A stretch of 14,937 nt of DNA from Bacillota bacterium (lineage in GTDB: Bacteria; Bacillota; Clostridia; Christensenellales; Aristaeellaceae): positions 1 through 14,937 of the forward strand of contig JAEZQK010000039.1 of the NCBI GenBank assembly GCA_023413135.1, written 5' to 3'. Below the pieces are notes generated by a model, which saw nothing but the letters and a program-made list of their open reading frames with translations, was not told where the DNA came from and made no database searches. Positions 1 through 6,470 of this stretch are shown piece after piece. The position numbers and the translations under genes are program-made. Within the stretch, counting starts at the first letter, position 1; each line of letters opens with the position of its first letter.

Positions 1-57
1 TTCTTGGATCTCGATACGCTGCTCGTGTGTGAGATGTTGATATCGCTGTTCTTTCAA
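1..57 (-). CDS. IS30-family transposase, N-terminal fragment (runs off the window)
   Basis: From a TTG start at 57-55 the minus strand encodes MKEQRYQHLTHEQRIEIQE and continues past position 1. The pattern 'HLT.E.R.EIQ' is the characteristic opening of IS30-family transposases, where it precedes the N-terminal helix-turn-helix that binds the terminal repeats. An AAAGGAG ribosome binding site lies 6 bases upstream of the TTG and decides the start; no ATG is available. Only 19 codons are visible, so the DDE catalytic domain and the intactness of the gene cannot be judged. Confidence 0.65.
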   Translation of the reverse strand, partial: MKEQRYQHLTHEQRIEIQE

Positions 58-167
58 TTGTAGCTCCTTTTGCGCGCAATATTTCTCACACTTAATACTA
101 CCCCAAATGCCTTCTCTGAGTAACTGCAACTCCCTCCGCCACTGTTGCACTTACTTTGAGAATTTAC
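1..167 (-). mobile_element. End of an IS30-family insertion sequence (truncated by window edge)
   Basis: The first 57 bases read on the minus strand as the N-terminus of an IS30-family transposase. About 85-110 bases upstream of its start lies a GTTGCACTTAC...AATTTAC segment (about 144-167), which resembles the termini I remember for Firmicute IS30 elements (GTAAATT...AAGTGCAAC when read outward to inward). The element end is therefore placed near 167, with the rest of the element beyond the left edge. The transposase start is seen directly. The exact end and any target duplication cannot be confirmed because the other end is missing. Confidence 0.5.
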
Positions 168-214
168 TAAGGGAAAAATAGCACGAAAAAAGAGATGAAA
201 AAAAGCTTGACCTA

Positions 215-244
215 TTGCCATAGCAGCGGTTTACATGGTATAAT
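215..244 (+). promoter_or_regulatory. Promoter of rplS
   Basis: A -35 box TTGCCA (215-220) and a perfect -10 box TATAAT (239-244) are separated by 18 bases. This predicts transcription from about 251, leaving a leader of roughly 80 bases before rplS. The second TTGA-type hexamer at 207 is too far away (26 bases) to pair with this -10. Confidence 0.75.
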
Positions 245-250
245 CTCCTT

Positions 251-329
251 TGTGACAAACGGACGGTCCTCTGTCCGGAAGGATGCAATGGCCGGGCACG
301 AACGTCTATGAGGGAAGGAGGCACACATA
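251..329 (+). promoter_or_regulatory. rplS 5' leader, candidate L19 autoregulatory leader
   Basis: The predicted transcript has about 79 untranslated bases. They contain a hairpin CGGAC (260-264)/GTCCG (273-277) with an 8-base loop, followed by further GC-rich sequence up to the GGAAGGAGG ribosome binding site (313-321). L19 leader RNAs are known upstream of rplS in Firmicutes (an Rfam family, L19_leader), and position and length fit. Membership was not tested, so this is a positional inference supported by one visible stem. Confidence 0.35.
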
Positions 330-680
330 ATGAGCGAAATTATCCGTTCCATTGAAAGAGCGCAACTCCGTACCGATCTGCCCAAGTTCAACATCGGTGA
401 CACCGTCCGCGTATGGGTCAAGGTGGTGGAAGGCAGCCGCGAACGCCTGCAGGCGTTTGAAGGAACCGTGATGGCCAAGCGCAATGGCAGCGTCCGGGAA
501 ACGTTCACCGTCCGCCGTGTATCTTACGGCATTGGCGTAGAGCGCACGTTCCCCTTGCATTCCCCCCGCGTGGACCGTATTGAAATCATCCGTAGGGGCA
601 AGGTCCGCAGGGCTAAGCTTTACTATTTGAGGGATCTGCAGGGCAAGGCCGCGAAAATCAAAGAGGCCAACCGCACCTGA
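330..680 (+). CDS. rplS: 50S ribosomal protein L19
   Basis: A 116-residue protein matching the usual L19 length. It carries the typical segments: DLPKFNIGDTVRVWVKVVEG (residues 16-35), RLQAFEGTVMAKRNGS, TFTVRRVSYGIGVERTFPLHSP and the basic C-terminus GKVRRAKLYYLRDLQGKAAK. L19 is a component of the large ribosomal subunit at the 30S/50S interface. The ATG is fixed by a strong GGAAGGAGG site 8 bases upstream. In many Firmicutes rplS closes an rpsP-rimM-trmD-rplS operon. Here it has its own strong promoter, an IS30-type element lies just upstream, and a terminator follows 13 bases after the stop, so it is a single-gene unit in this window. Confidence 0.97.
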   Translation: MSEIIRSIERAQLRTDLPKFNIGDTVRVWVKVVEGSRERLQAFEGTVMAKRNGSVRETFTVRRVSYGIGVERTFPLHSPRVDRIEIIRRGKVRRAKLYYLRDLQGKAAKIKEANRT

Positions 681-683
681 CAA

Positions 684-737
684 CAAAAAAACGGGCTGCC
701 GTACCAGGGATTACTCTGGCGCGGCAGCCCTTTTCTT
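684..737. terminator. Bidirectional rho-independent terminator between rplS and the TIM-barrel gene
   Basis: A 9-bp perfect stem GGGCTGCCG (694-702)/CGGCAGCCC (722-730) contains an inner CCAG/CTGG pairing. It is followed by TTTTCTT on the plus strand and flanked on the left by a run of A (686-692), which becomes a T-tract on the minus strand. It therefore serves both convergent genes. The T-tract slightly overlaps the stop codon of the minus-strand gene. Confidence 0.9.
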
Positions 738-1539
738 ATAAGCTTCTGATGTAGCTTGGGAACTGTGCAAGCACAATGCCCGGCTCCTCCAGGGTGATAT
801 CCCAGCGCTTGACCCATTCCAGGGAGTAGAAGCCGTCGTACCCGCCGCTTTCCAGAAGGCTTATGCACCTGGCAAGCGGCAAATCGCCATGGCCTACCAT
901 CTTATAGCGGATGCGCTCTCCTTCCCACACGCTGTCCTTCAGATGAACGTGCTTGAGGAAGGGCTTCAAGTTCTCGTATGTCTCCTCGGGAGCTTCGCCC
1001 ATGAACCGGTAGGGATGATGCACATCCCACAGGATGCCTATGCTGGGCGAGCCTATGGCCGTGACCAGTCGGGCCAGCTTCTTGCTGTCGGCCCAGACGC
1101 CGTGAGTCTCCAGCAGCAGCGTGATGCCGTGGGAGGTGGCGTAGGTAGCCAGTTCCTGCGCCATTTCCCGAACCAGCCCCTCATCCACGCTGCCCATGGG
1201 CTGGGGAACGGGCGGAGCGGCGAACACCCGCACATAGGGGGCGGAAAGCCTTTGGGCCAGATCCATGTAGGTTTTTACTTCCAGGGCGGTGCGGCTCATG
1301 TTATCCCGTTGGTACAAAAGACAGTCGCTGTCCAGGCAAGGGATGGAAAGGGACAGGGCCTTCAGTTTTTCCATCGTGTTTTTCAGCTGAGTGAGGCCAA
1401 ATTCGGGGACCGAGGGTGCCGAAATATCTTTGCCCACACCCCTTACTTCAATACCGTCATATTGAAGGTCATGGGCGGTGGCGGCGATTTCACTAAAGCT
1501 CCAGCGGGGGCAGCTCAGGGTGGAAAAACTGATTTTCAT
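736..1539 (-). CDS. Sugar phosphate isomerase/epimerase-like protein (xylose isomerase-like TIM barrel)
   Basis: A 267-residue protein of the AP-endonuclease-2/xylose-isomerase-like TIM-barrel superfamily, whose members isomerise or epimerise small sugars or hydroxypyruvate, or act in inositol catabolism. It opens with MKISFSTLSCPRWSFSEIA, a typical first strand. It has the expected metal-ligand positions in order: Glu144 in LLLETHG, Asp172 with His174/His175 in ILWDVHHPYR, the HVHLKD strand, and Glu241 in YSLEWV. An in-frame start 16 codons upstream is possible. The start at 1539 was preferred because the homologous fold begins there and a GGGGGA site precedes it by about 10 bases. It has its own promoter and is not in an operon. 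The substrate cannot be predicted; a role beside the hexuronate genes further right is only a guess. Confidence 0.8.
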   Translation of the reverse strand: MKISFSTLSCPRWSFSEIAATAHDLQYDGIEVRGVGKDISAPSVPEFGLTQLKNTMEKLKALSLSIPCLDSDCLLYQRDNMSRTALEVKTYMDLAQRLSAPYVRVFAAPPVPQPMGSVDEGLVREMAQELATYATSHGITLLLETHGVWADSKKLARLVTAIGSPSIGILWDVHHPYRFMGEAPEETYENLKPFLKHVHLKDSVWEGERIRYKMVGHGDLPLARCISLLESGGYDGFYSLEWVKRWDITLEEPGIVLAQFPSYIRSL

Positions 1540-1577
1540 AAGACATGTATCCCCCGATTCCTTGATTCTGCTGCCTA

Positions 1578-1606
1578 ATGATACCATTCCACGAAAAATC
1601 GGTCAA
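1578..1606 (-). promoter_or_regulatory. Promoter of the TIM-barrel isomerase gene
   Basis: On the minus strand a -35 box TTGACC (plus positions 1601-1606) and a -10 box TATCAT (1578-1583) are separated by exactly 17 bases. This is an excellent vegetative promoter and gives a leader of about 30 bases before the start at 1539. Confidence 0.75.
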
Positions 1607-1643
1607 GTGCACATCATTTATACAGAAAAAAATCCGATAGTAG

Positions 1644-1672
1644 CAGACATAAGCTGTATTTCGTGTTATAAT
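1644..1672 (+). promoter_or_regulatory. Probable promoter of the cas6 gene
   Basis: A perfect -10 TATAAT (1667-1672) is preceded by CAGACA (1644-1649, four of six consensus bases) with a 17-base spacer. Initiation near 1679 would give a leader of about 170 bases before cas6. A second weaker pair, TTGTCA near 1700 with TATTAC at 1722-1727 (16-base spacer), would start transcription inside the first arm of the predicted leader stem, so it is considered less likely. Confidence 0.5.
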
Positions 1673-1725
1673 GTACCATAAGTGCAAATTTCCTTCCCTT
1701 TGTCATTAATCTAGCGAAGTGTATT

Positions 1726-1826
1726 ACCCGGCATTTCCGCTCCATGATCCAGGAGCAAAGGGTAAACGAAAGGAGGCGCAGGCCGGAAACCCGCCGGGTC
1801 ACGATTTATCCACATATGCACTGTGG
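1726..1826 (+). promoter_or_regulatory. Foldable 5' leader of cas6, family unknown
   Basis: The region between the promoter and cas6 can form a closing stem ACCCGGC (1726-1732)/GCCGGGT (1793-1799), seven perfect pairs enclosing about 60 bases. Inside is a hairpin GCTCC (1739-1743)/GGAGC (1752-1756). A third hairpin CCACA (1810-1814)/TGTGG (1822-1826) follows, just before the ribosome binding site. The enclosed segment is purine-rich with little pairing (about 1757-1780). I do not recognise the RNA. It could be a riboswitch-like or autoregulatory leader, or simply chance pairing in GC-rich sequence. Confidence 0.3.
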
Positions 1827-1847
1827 GCAGAAAAAGAGGATCGATGC

Positions 1848-2576
1848 ATGCGAATGATGGTTACGGTACTTTTAGAAAAGAACACGCTGCCCAGGGATTA
1901 CCGGCCATGGATCAGCAGGCTATTTCATGCTGCGCTGTCCAGGCAGGGTGGGGAGCAGATGATGCAGCAATATTTCGGAAGCATGGCGGGAAAGCTTTTC
2001 AGCTTTTCCGTATACCTGCCCAAGAGCCGTTTCGGGCAGGAAATTGTGCTGGAAAGCAACTACATCAAGGTTATTTTTTCGGCTTATGATGAAAATACGT
2101 TTGATGATTTCTTTCTGGCCATGATGGGCATGCAAGGCCAGCGGGTGGACTTGGAGGAGAACACGTTTCAGGTATCCTCCGTGGTACGCATCCTTGAAAA
2201 AACAGTCCAGGAGTCAAAGATCAACATCCATATGCTGAGCCCTTTGGTGGTGCGCAATGGCACCGCGGGCAAGCAGGAGAGCCGAGGCTGCCTGGGTGTC
2301 CGCGATCCGGAGTTTGAGGTACATTTGCGGTCCACTGTTGCGGGGATGCTGTCTGCTGCCAATCTGAGCGCCGATATGCTTGCGTCGCTTCATGTTGCTG
2401 CCGGCAATGAATTGGGCTGCAAGGAAGCCCATGTAATCCACAAGGGCAGGTTTTACAGAAGTACGCTGGGCAACTTGCAGCTTTGCGGGGAGCCGGTGCT
2501 CCTGAATCTATTGTACCATGGAGGCATGGGAGAGATGCGGGAGGAAGGTTTCGGGCTGTTTGAACTGAACACGTAA
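1848..2576 (+). CDS. cas6: CRISPR-associated endoribonuclease Cas6 (stand-alone)
   Basis: A 242-residue protein with the layout of Cas6, the enzyme that cuts CRISPR precursor RNA within its repeats. The N-terminal ferredoxin-like (RAMP) opening is MRMMVTVLLEKNTLPRDYRP; His27 in RLFHAAL is a candidate catalytic histidine at the usual place. The middle carries HMLSPLVVR (Cas6 'lSPivv' strand). The C-terminus has the diagnostic glycine-rich loop GGMGEMREEGFGLFEL after a strand GNLQLCGEPVLLNLLY. The ATG at 1848 was chosen over an upstream in-frame ATG at 1719 because homologous sequence begins there and an AGAGGA site lies 7 bases before it. No cas1, cas2, interference gene or repeat array lies in the window, and a terminator follows directly. 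It may serve arrays elsewhere in the genome, be a remnant, or have another RNA target. Confidence 0.85.
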   Translation: MRMMVTVLLEKNTLPRDYRPWISRLFHAALSRQGGEQMMQQYFGSMAGKLFSFSVYLPKSRFGQEIVLESNYIKVIFSAYDENTFDDFFLAMMGMQGQRVDLEENTFQVSSVVRILEKTVQESKINIHMLSPLVVRNGTAGKQESRGCLGVRDPEFEVHLRSTVAGMLSAANLSADMLASLHVAAGNELGCKEAHVIHKGRFYRSTLGNLQLCGEPVLLNLLYHGGMGEMREEGFGLFELNT

Positions 2577-2597
2577 TCATGTACATGGATTCATTCT

Positions 2598-2627
2598 GCC
2601 GCCGGTTCTTCCGGCGGCTTTTGTTTT
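2598..2627 (+). terminator. Rho-independent terminator of cas6
   Basis: A perfect 8-bp stem GCCGCCGG (2598-2605)/CCGGCGGC (2611-2618) with loop TTCTT is followed by TTTTGTTTT. It lies 21 bases after the cas6 stop and marks cas6 as a single-gene transcript. Confidence 0.9.
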
Positions 2628-2686
2628 AGTTATGCTATAAAAATCTTAATGATTATAAATGATTCTTTTGTCAAGGCAACACCTCT

Positions 2687-2715
2687 TTTCCACAGTGCCC
2701 CATCTGTGGTATAAT
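2687..2715 (+). promoter_or_regulatory. Promoter of the CapA-like gene
   Basis: A perfect -10 TATAAT (2710-2715) is preceded by TTTCCA (2687-2692, four of six consensus bases) with a 17-base spacer. Transcription would start about 30 bases before the GTG start at 2750. Confidence 0.6.
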
Positions 2716-2749
2716 CAGGTGCAAAAAGTGACGGGAGGGACGGCGAGAA

Positions 2750-4120
2750 GTGAGGGGCATACGCAGACGGGGCATTTCCTTTGGCACAGTGTTCATGCTG
2801 CTGATGACAATAGCGGTGTCGGTGGCGTGTGCTATTGTGCTTCCCCGGCTTGCCGGGAACATGGACCAAAGGATCGACGCCCAGCAACTGGCAAACGCTA
2901 TCACCAGCTCGCTGGACCTGCCGGAGCTGTCCCTTTCCGACATTCCAATATTTCCCAAGGCTGCAAGCACAGGCAATGCTGCTGCCACGCCGCCGGGCAC
3001 TTTATCCATGGAAGGCACGCAGGCGACCCAGGTGCCCATGGATGTAAAGACTGCGGCGGTTACACCGGTGCCCGCGCAAAGTACTTTTACGCTTACCGCC
3101 GCAGGTACAGCGGCTTTTGATGCGGATATCCGTAAAGCCGCTTACTACAGCGAAAGCAAGACATATGATTATATACCGCCTTTTGCGCTGATCAGCCGGG
3201 AATTTGCTTCGGACCTGTGTTTGGCCACCTTGGAAAATACGCTGGTGGACAATGGGAAGCTTAACGATATCAATGTAACGGCGGATGTGCTTGCCGGTCT
3301 TGTATCCACCGGGCTGGACATGCTGTCGCTGGGGCATGAACACATTTTGGATCTGGGCCTTGAGGGACTTACCCAAACTGCGGCGGCTGTGCGCAATGCC
3401 GGTTTCACCGCTCTTGGCGTGCAAACGGAAAAGCAGGAAACGCAAAGCCCTTTGATCGTGACCTTAAACGGGGTGCAGGTAGCCTTCCTCCACTATACGG
3501 ATGTAATGAGCAACGCCGGAAAGCGGGCCATCAAGTCGGAGGATTGCGCCTATGCGGCGCCCGCCTATCAAAAGGAAGTTGTAGCGTCGGATATCCAGAA
3601 GGCGCGCAGCCAGGGGGCCCAGGTGGCAATTGTTCTGATCCACTGGGATTCCGGCAGTCAAGGCAAGGTGACAAAGGAGCAGCAGGAAAAGGCGCAGGCG
3701 ATTGCCGATGCCGGGGCGGATATACTGCTGGGTTCCCACAACGAGGTGGTGCTGCCCATTGTGTACCTGACGGGCAACAGGCCGGATGGCACCAAACGGC
3801 CCACGCTTGTCTGCTATTCCTTGGGTGCGCTGCTTACAGGCTCCAGGTCGTCGGCCAATATTGCCGGCATGCTGCTGCATTTGAAAATATCATTTAATTC
3901 CACTACCGGGATGGTTGCCTTTGATAAGGTGGAATATACCCCCACCTATGTTTGGCGCTACCGGGAGAGCGGGCGCTACATATATCAGGTGGTGGCCAGC
4001 GACCAAAAGGCACCGGAAAATATGGATACAAAACAGCGCGATGTGATGCAGCGCGCCCTGGAGCGCATCAACAAGCAGATGGAGGATTCGCCGGCCAAGC
4101 TGCGTGTTGCGGGAGAATAG
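2750..4120 (+). CDS. CapA-like (PGA_cap) membrane-anchored protein, degenerate metal site
   Basis: A 456-residue protein starting at GTG, with GGGAGG about 11 bases upstream. Residues 1-35 are a basic N-terminus and a single hydrophobic membrane anchor. A low-complexity Ala/Thr/Pro linker follows (about 70-110), then a CapA/calcineurin-like phosphoesterase domain (about 111-400), presumably outside the membrane. Motifs are recognisable but altered. The usual GD is GT (Gly119-Thr120), the NLE motif is TLE (Glu162), ANNHxxDxG is GHEHILDLG (His196, His198), HWG is HWD (His298), and the GxHxH motif is GSHNEV (His330). CapA proteins are linked to poly-gamma-glutamate capsule synthesis, but no capB, capC or capE neighbours are present. 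Loss of the first aspartate suggests altered or absent catalysis. The family is fairly sure; the function is not. Confidence 0.8.
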   Translation: MRGIRRRGISFGTVFMLLMTIAVSVACAIVLPRLAGNMDQRIDAQQLANAITSSLDLPELSLSDIPIFPKAASTGNAAATPPGTLSMEGTQATQVPMDVKTAAVTPVPAQSTFTLTAAGTAAFDADIRKAAYYSESKTYDYIPPFALISREFASDLCLATLENTLVDNGKLNDINVTADVLAGLVSTGLDMLSLGHEHILDLGLEGLTQTAAAVRNAGFTALGVQTEKQETQSPLIVTLNGVQVAFLHYTDVMSNAGKRAIKSEDCAYAAPAYQKEVVASDIQKARSQGAQVAIVLIHWDSGSQGKVTKEQQEKAQAIADAGADILLGSHNEVVLPIVYLTGNRPDGTKRPTLVCYSLGALLTGSRSSANIAGMLLHLKISFNSTTGMVAFDKVEYTPTYVWRYRESGRYIYQVVASDQKAPENMDTKQRDVMQRALERINKQMEDSPAKLRVAGE

Positions 4121-4146
4121 ATATTGAAGATTGGCTTTATTGAGTA

Positions 4147-4186
4147 CGCCGCGCTTTCCATCATGGAAAGCGCGGCGTTTATTTAA
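4147..4186 (+). terminator. Rho-independent terminator of the CapA-like gene
   Basis: A perfect 14-bp stem, CGCCGCGCTTTCCA (4147-4160) with TGGAAAGCGCGGCG (4164-4177), has a 3-base loop and is followed by TTTATTTAA. It begins 26 bases after the stop codon. Confidence 0.9.
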
Positions 4187-4260
4187 CACTATTTGCATAT
4201 GCGATTTCTGTCATCTCATAGCGCGATAGTAATGAAGGGATTTCACGCCTGCGGGCGCGA

Positions 4261-4283
4261 CCAGGGCTTTCCGATCGCCCTGG
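4261..4283 (-). other. Hairpin 3' of the carboxypeptidase gene
   Basis: CCAGGGC (4261-4267)/GCCCTGG (4277-4283) forms a 7-bp stem with a 9-base loop, 17 bases beyond the minus-strand carboxypeptidase stop. No T-tract follows on the minus strand, so it may act as a 3' end stabiliser or weak terminator rather than a classical terminator. Confidence 0.35.
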
Positions 4284-4299
4284 ACCTTTCGGATGCAAT

Positions 4300-5784
4300 C
4301 TAGCGGTATCTCCTGCTTGTTGGCTTGGGCAGATTGCTGCCTCGGCCTGTGAACTTTCTGGATACGCGGCGTAGAATCCGGAGGAGCAGGTACAGCCCGC
4401 CAAAGGGCAGCAGGGCCATGAAAACAAGTTCAAAGGTAAAGCGGGGGAAAGGATTGGTATCCTCGTACGTTTCGGTAATAATCTCCTGGATGGACTTGGG
4501 GGCATTCTCGCGGCGCTTGATGCTTCGCGAGGCCACGAGGGCATATTCCACCGCCTCGCTGCGATCGGGAGGGAAGTAGGTCAGTATGCCCATCTGCTCC
4601 TGTGCTTGGATGGGGGCTGCGAAATCGCGGATGTACTCAATTCTTACCAGCTGCTGCAGGTTTCTGGCCATGGCCTCCACCTGGGAACGGGTGGCAACGA
4701 TAGAGGCGGTGGCCGTTGGATCCAGGGGTACAAGATACAGCGGCAGTTTGCCCAGATCCGGATCATCCATCGAAAAGCCGGTAGTTTCCAGTTCGATGCG
4801 GTTCATATCGTACAGCTCCACCGGGGACACGCTGACGTATTGTTTAAAACCGTACTCCATCAACTTTGTGGTATCGGTCCACTGTCCGGTATCGGTTGAG
4901 TAAAAGACGACGGAAATCAGCGAAACGCCGTCTTTGGCGGCGGATCCAACAAAACAATAGCCCGCCTGGTTATGGAAACCCGTTTTGATACCATTGGCAT
5001 ATGGATAGTAATACTTGTTGTTTTCACCTTGCACCATCAGGGGGTTTCTGGTGTTGCGCACCGTACGGGATCCATTCTTGTTGCTTCTGGGCAATGGATA
5101 GGAGGTGGTGGCGGCAATCTGCCTGAAGGAGCTGTTGTCCATGGCTACTTTTGCGATGGTGGCCATATCCCGGGCTGTGGTGTAATGGTTTTCATCCTTT
5201 ACGCCGTTGGTGTTATTGAAATGGGTGGATGTGCAGCCCATATATTGGGCGGTCTCATTCATCAGGTTCACAAAATCGGGTATGGATCCGGAAATTGTCC
5301 GCGCGATGGTATTGGTGCCTTCGTTGCCGGACTTGACCATGGTGGCATAGAGCAGATCCTCAAAGCGGATGGATTCTCCAACCTCCAGGGGTATGTCGGT
5401 ATAGTCGTCGGGGAAATTATAATCTTCTTCCGAAGTGGTTACTATCTCGTCCAGTAAGCCGTTTGCTTTGCCGATGGTAAGCCCCAGGAATACCGTCATA
5501 ATCTTGGTGGTGGAGGCAGGGAACATGATTTGGTCGGCATTTTTTTCAAAAATCACTTCGCCGGTGTTGGCTTCAATGAGAATGGCGGAGGTAGCAGTTA
5601 GCTGATCCGCATCCAGGTTTTCGGGATGTACCGGATCATACGGGTTGGCATCGGAGGGCCCTTCGGGCGGTATAAACTTATCCTCATCCTCTTCCGCTAA
5701 AGCGGAAAATAAGAAAACCGGCAGGAGAAGGAAAATGCATAGCCATACTCCAAAACGGAACGCTATTGTGGTGTGGCGCCGCAT
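4300..5784 (-). CDS. D-alanyl-D-alanine carboxypeptidase (DacF/PBP5-type, class C low-molecular-weight PBP)
   Basis: A 494-residue serine peptidase of family S11, which removes the terminal D-Ala of peptidoglycan pentapeptides outside the membrane. Residues 1-30 form a signal peptide ending in ALA. The three active-site motifs are intact: STTK with Ser91 and Lys94, Ser152-Gly153-Asn154, and Lys267-Thr268-Gly269 in GIKTGFHNQAGYC. A PBP5-like C-terminal beta domain follows (about 315-405). Near the end there is a hydrophobic membrane helix (about 450-470) followed by a basic tail, which would anchor the protein on the outer face. At 494 residues it is longer than the roughly 380-440 typical of DacA/DacF, because of the C-terminal anchor region. 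AGGAGG lies 6 bases before the ATG. It is transcribed alone from a clear promoter. Confidence 0.93.
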   Translation of the reverse strand: MRRHTTIAFRFGVWLCIFLLLPVFLFSALAEEDEDKFIPPEGPSDANPYDPVHPENLDADQLTATSAILIEANTGEVIFEKNADQIMFPASTTKIMTVFLGLTIGKANGLLDEIVTTSEEDYNFPDDYTDIPLEVGESIRFEDLLYATMVKSGNEGTNTIARTISGSIPDFVNLMNETAQYMGCTSTHFNNTNGVKDENHYTTARDMATIAKVAMDNSSFRQIAATTSYPLPRSNKNGSRTVRNTRNPLMVQGENNKYYYPYANGIKTGFHNQAGYCFVGSAAKDGVSLISVVFYSTDTGQWTDTTKLMEYGFKQYVSVSPVELYDMNRIELETTGFSMDDPDLGKLPLYLVPLDPTATASIVATRSQVEAMARNLQQLVRIEYIRDFAAPIQAQEQMGILTYFPPDRSEAVEYALVASRSIKRRENAPKSIQEIITETYEDTNPFPRFTFELVFMALLPFGGLYLLLRILRRVSRKFTGRGSNLPKPTSRRYR

Positions 5785-5830
5785 GTCATCCCTCCTGAAA
5801 ATCTTGCTGGCTTGAAATCCATAATAAAAT

Positions 5831-5859
5831 AGTATACACGTTTTTCGATTTTTTGTACA
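5831..5859 (-). promoter_or_regulatory. Promoter of the D-Ala-D-Ala carboxypeptidase gene
   Basis: On the minus strand, -35 TGTACA (plus 5854-5859) and -10 TATACT (5831-5836) have a 17-base A-rich spacer. The start site would lie about 40 bases before the ATG at 5784. Confidence 0.6.
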
Positions 5860-6000
5860 GCGAACGCCTTTTTGCCTCTATCCAGCGCCTATTTTGGCTT
5901 TTATCCGATACTCCGGCATACTTTTTGCTTGGGTGGCATAGAATACAGGGGGACACTTGACAGTTCCGAAAGTTGCGTTTTGGAAGGAGCAATCGGGAGC

Positions 6001-6258
6001 ATGAATATCATTCTGTGGCTTGTCTTGGGCGCGTTGGCCGGGTGGCTGGCCAGCATAATCATGGGGAGAAACTCTCAAATGGGAATAGGTGCCAATATTC
6101 TCTTTGGTGTGCTGGGCGCTATCGTGGGCGGGTTTTTGGCCTCGCTCATCGGCGTCGGCGGCATCACGGGTTTCAATCTGGGCAGCCTGCTGATAGCCGT
6201 AGCCGGCGCGTGCCTGGTTCTGTTCATTGTAAACATGGTACAGAAAAAGGCCAAATGA
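6001..6258 (+). CDS. GlsB/YeaQ/YmgE-family small membrane protein
   Basis: An 85-residue protein of the transglycosylase-associated/GlsB-YeaQ family. Three hydrophobic, glycine-rich segments lie at about residues 2-20, 27-49 and 55-78. Diagnostic features are GALAGWLASIIMGRN (residues 10-24) after the first helix, NILFGVLGAIVGGFLASLIG, and a short basic tail VQKKAK. These are inner-membrane proteins often linked to envelope or alkaline stress; their biochemical role is unknown. The ATG at 6001 is used because the family begins there and AAGGAG lies 11 bases upstream, although the frame stays open from 5872. A TTGACA at 5957-5962 has no good -10 partner, so no promoter is called. The 54-residue gene 45 bases downstream is probably co-transcribed. 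Confidence 0.85.
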   Translation: MNIILWLVLGALAGWLASIIMGRNSQMGIGANILFGVLGAIVGGFLASLIGVGGITGFNLGSLLIAVAGACLVLFIVNMVQKKAK

Positions 6259-6303
6259 TGCGCCGCGATGAAGCGGCAGCATCATGGAAAGGAGGACAGG
6301 CAT

Positions 6304-6468
6304 ATGCCGCCCAAACCCAAAAAACAGGAGGAACCCCGCTATGATCTTGAAAACGTAGCCTCCATCACCGAATGCACCGGCCTCATCCCCTCCGCCTTGA
6401 AGGATGAGGAAGAGGCGGATGCCTATCGGGATTTGTACCCCATCCACAAGCAGATTCCAACCGACTGA
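6304..6468 (+). CDS. Small hydrophilic protein of unknown function (54 residues)
   Basis: This short frame starts at ATG 6304 with a strong AGGAGG site 8 bases upstream. The protein is charged and soluble. It has a Lys/Pro-rich start (MPPKPKKQEEPRYDLEN), a central SITECTGLIPS segment with the only cysteine, and an acidic stretch KDEEEADAYRDLYPIH. I recall similar short proteins with an 'ECTGLxP' core in Clostridia, but can name no function. It follows the GlsB-like gene by 45 bases, and a terminator lies 45 bases after its stop. The two therefore probably form one transcript. The strong ribosome binding site and the terminator argue that it is a real gene. Confidence 0.65.
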   Translation: MPPKPKKQEEPRYDLENVASITECTGLIPSALKDEEEADAYRDLYPIHKQIPTD

Positions 6469-6470
6469 TC

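Noticed and set aside
207..212. TTGACC as the -35 box of rplS
   Set aside because: It is 26 bases from the TATAAT; TTGCCA at 215-220 has an acceptable 18-base spacing.
1750..1805. Resemblance of the cas6 leader to c-di-GMP-I or cobalamin riboswitch pieces (GGGTAAACGAAAGG; GGCCGGAAACCCGCC)
   Set aside because: The first lacks the paired stem around the GAAA loop and the conserved ACGCAAAGC string. The second resembles a B12 box, but the cobalamin core (GCCACTG-type segment) is absent and the leader is too short.
1719..1847. Extended N-terminus for cas6 from the ATG at 1719
   Set aside because: The added 43 residues are not Cas6-like, overlap the predicted leader stem, and have no ribosome binding site, while AGAGGA precedes the ATG at 1848.
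1540..2750. CRISPR array near cas6
   Set aside because: No regularly spaced direct repeats of about 25-37 bases were seen on either side of the gene or anywhere else in the window.
4972..5457. 161-codon plus-strand frame inside the carboxypeptidase gene
   Set aside because: It is antisense to the conserved active-site region of a well-supported gene and has no family-like sequence.
5878..6447. 189-codon minus-strand frame over the GlsB-like and small-protein genes
   Set aside because: It is opposite two plus-strand genes with good ribosome binding sites, and its composition is unlike a folded protein.
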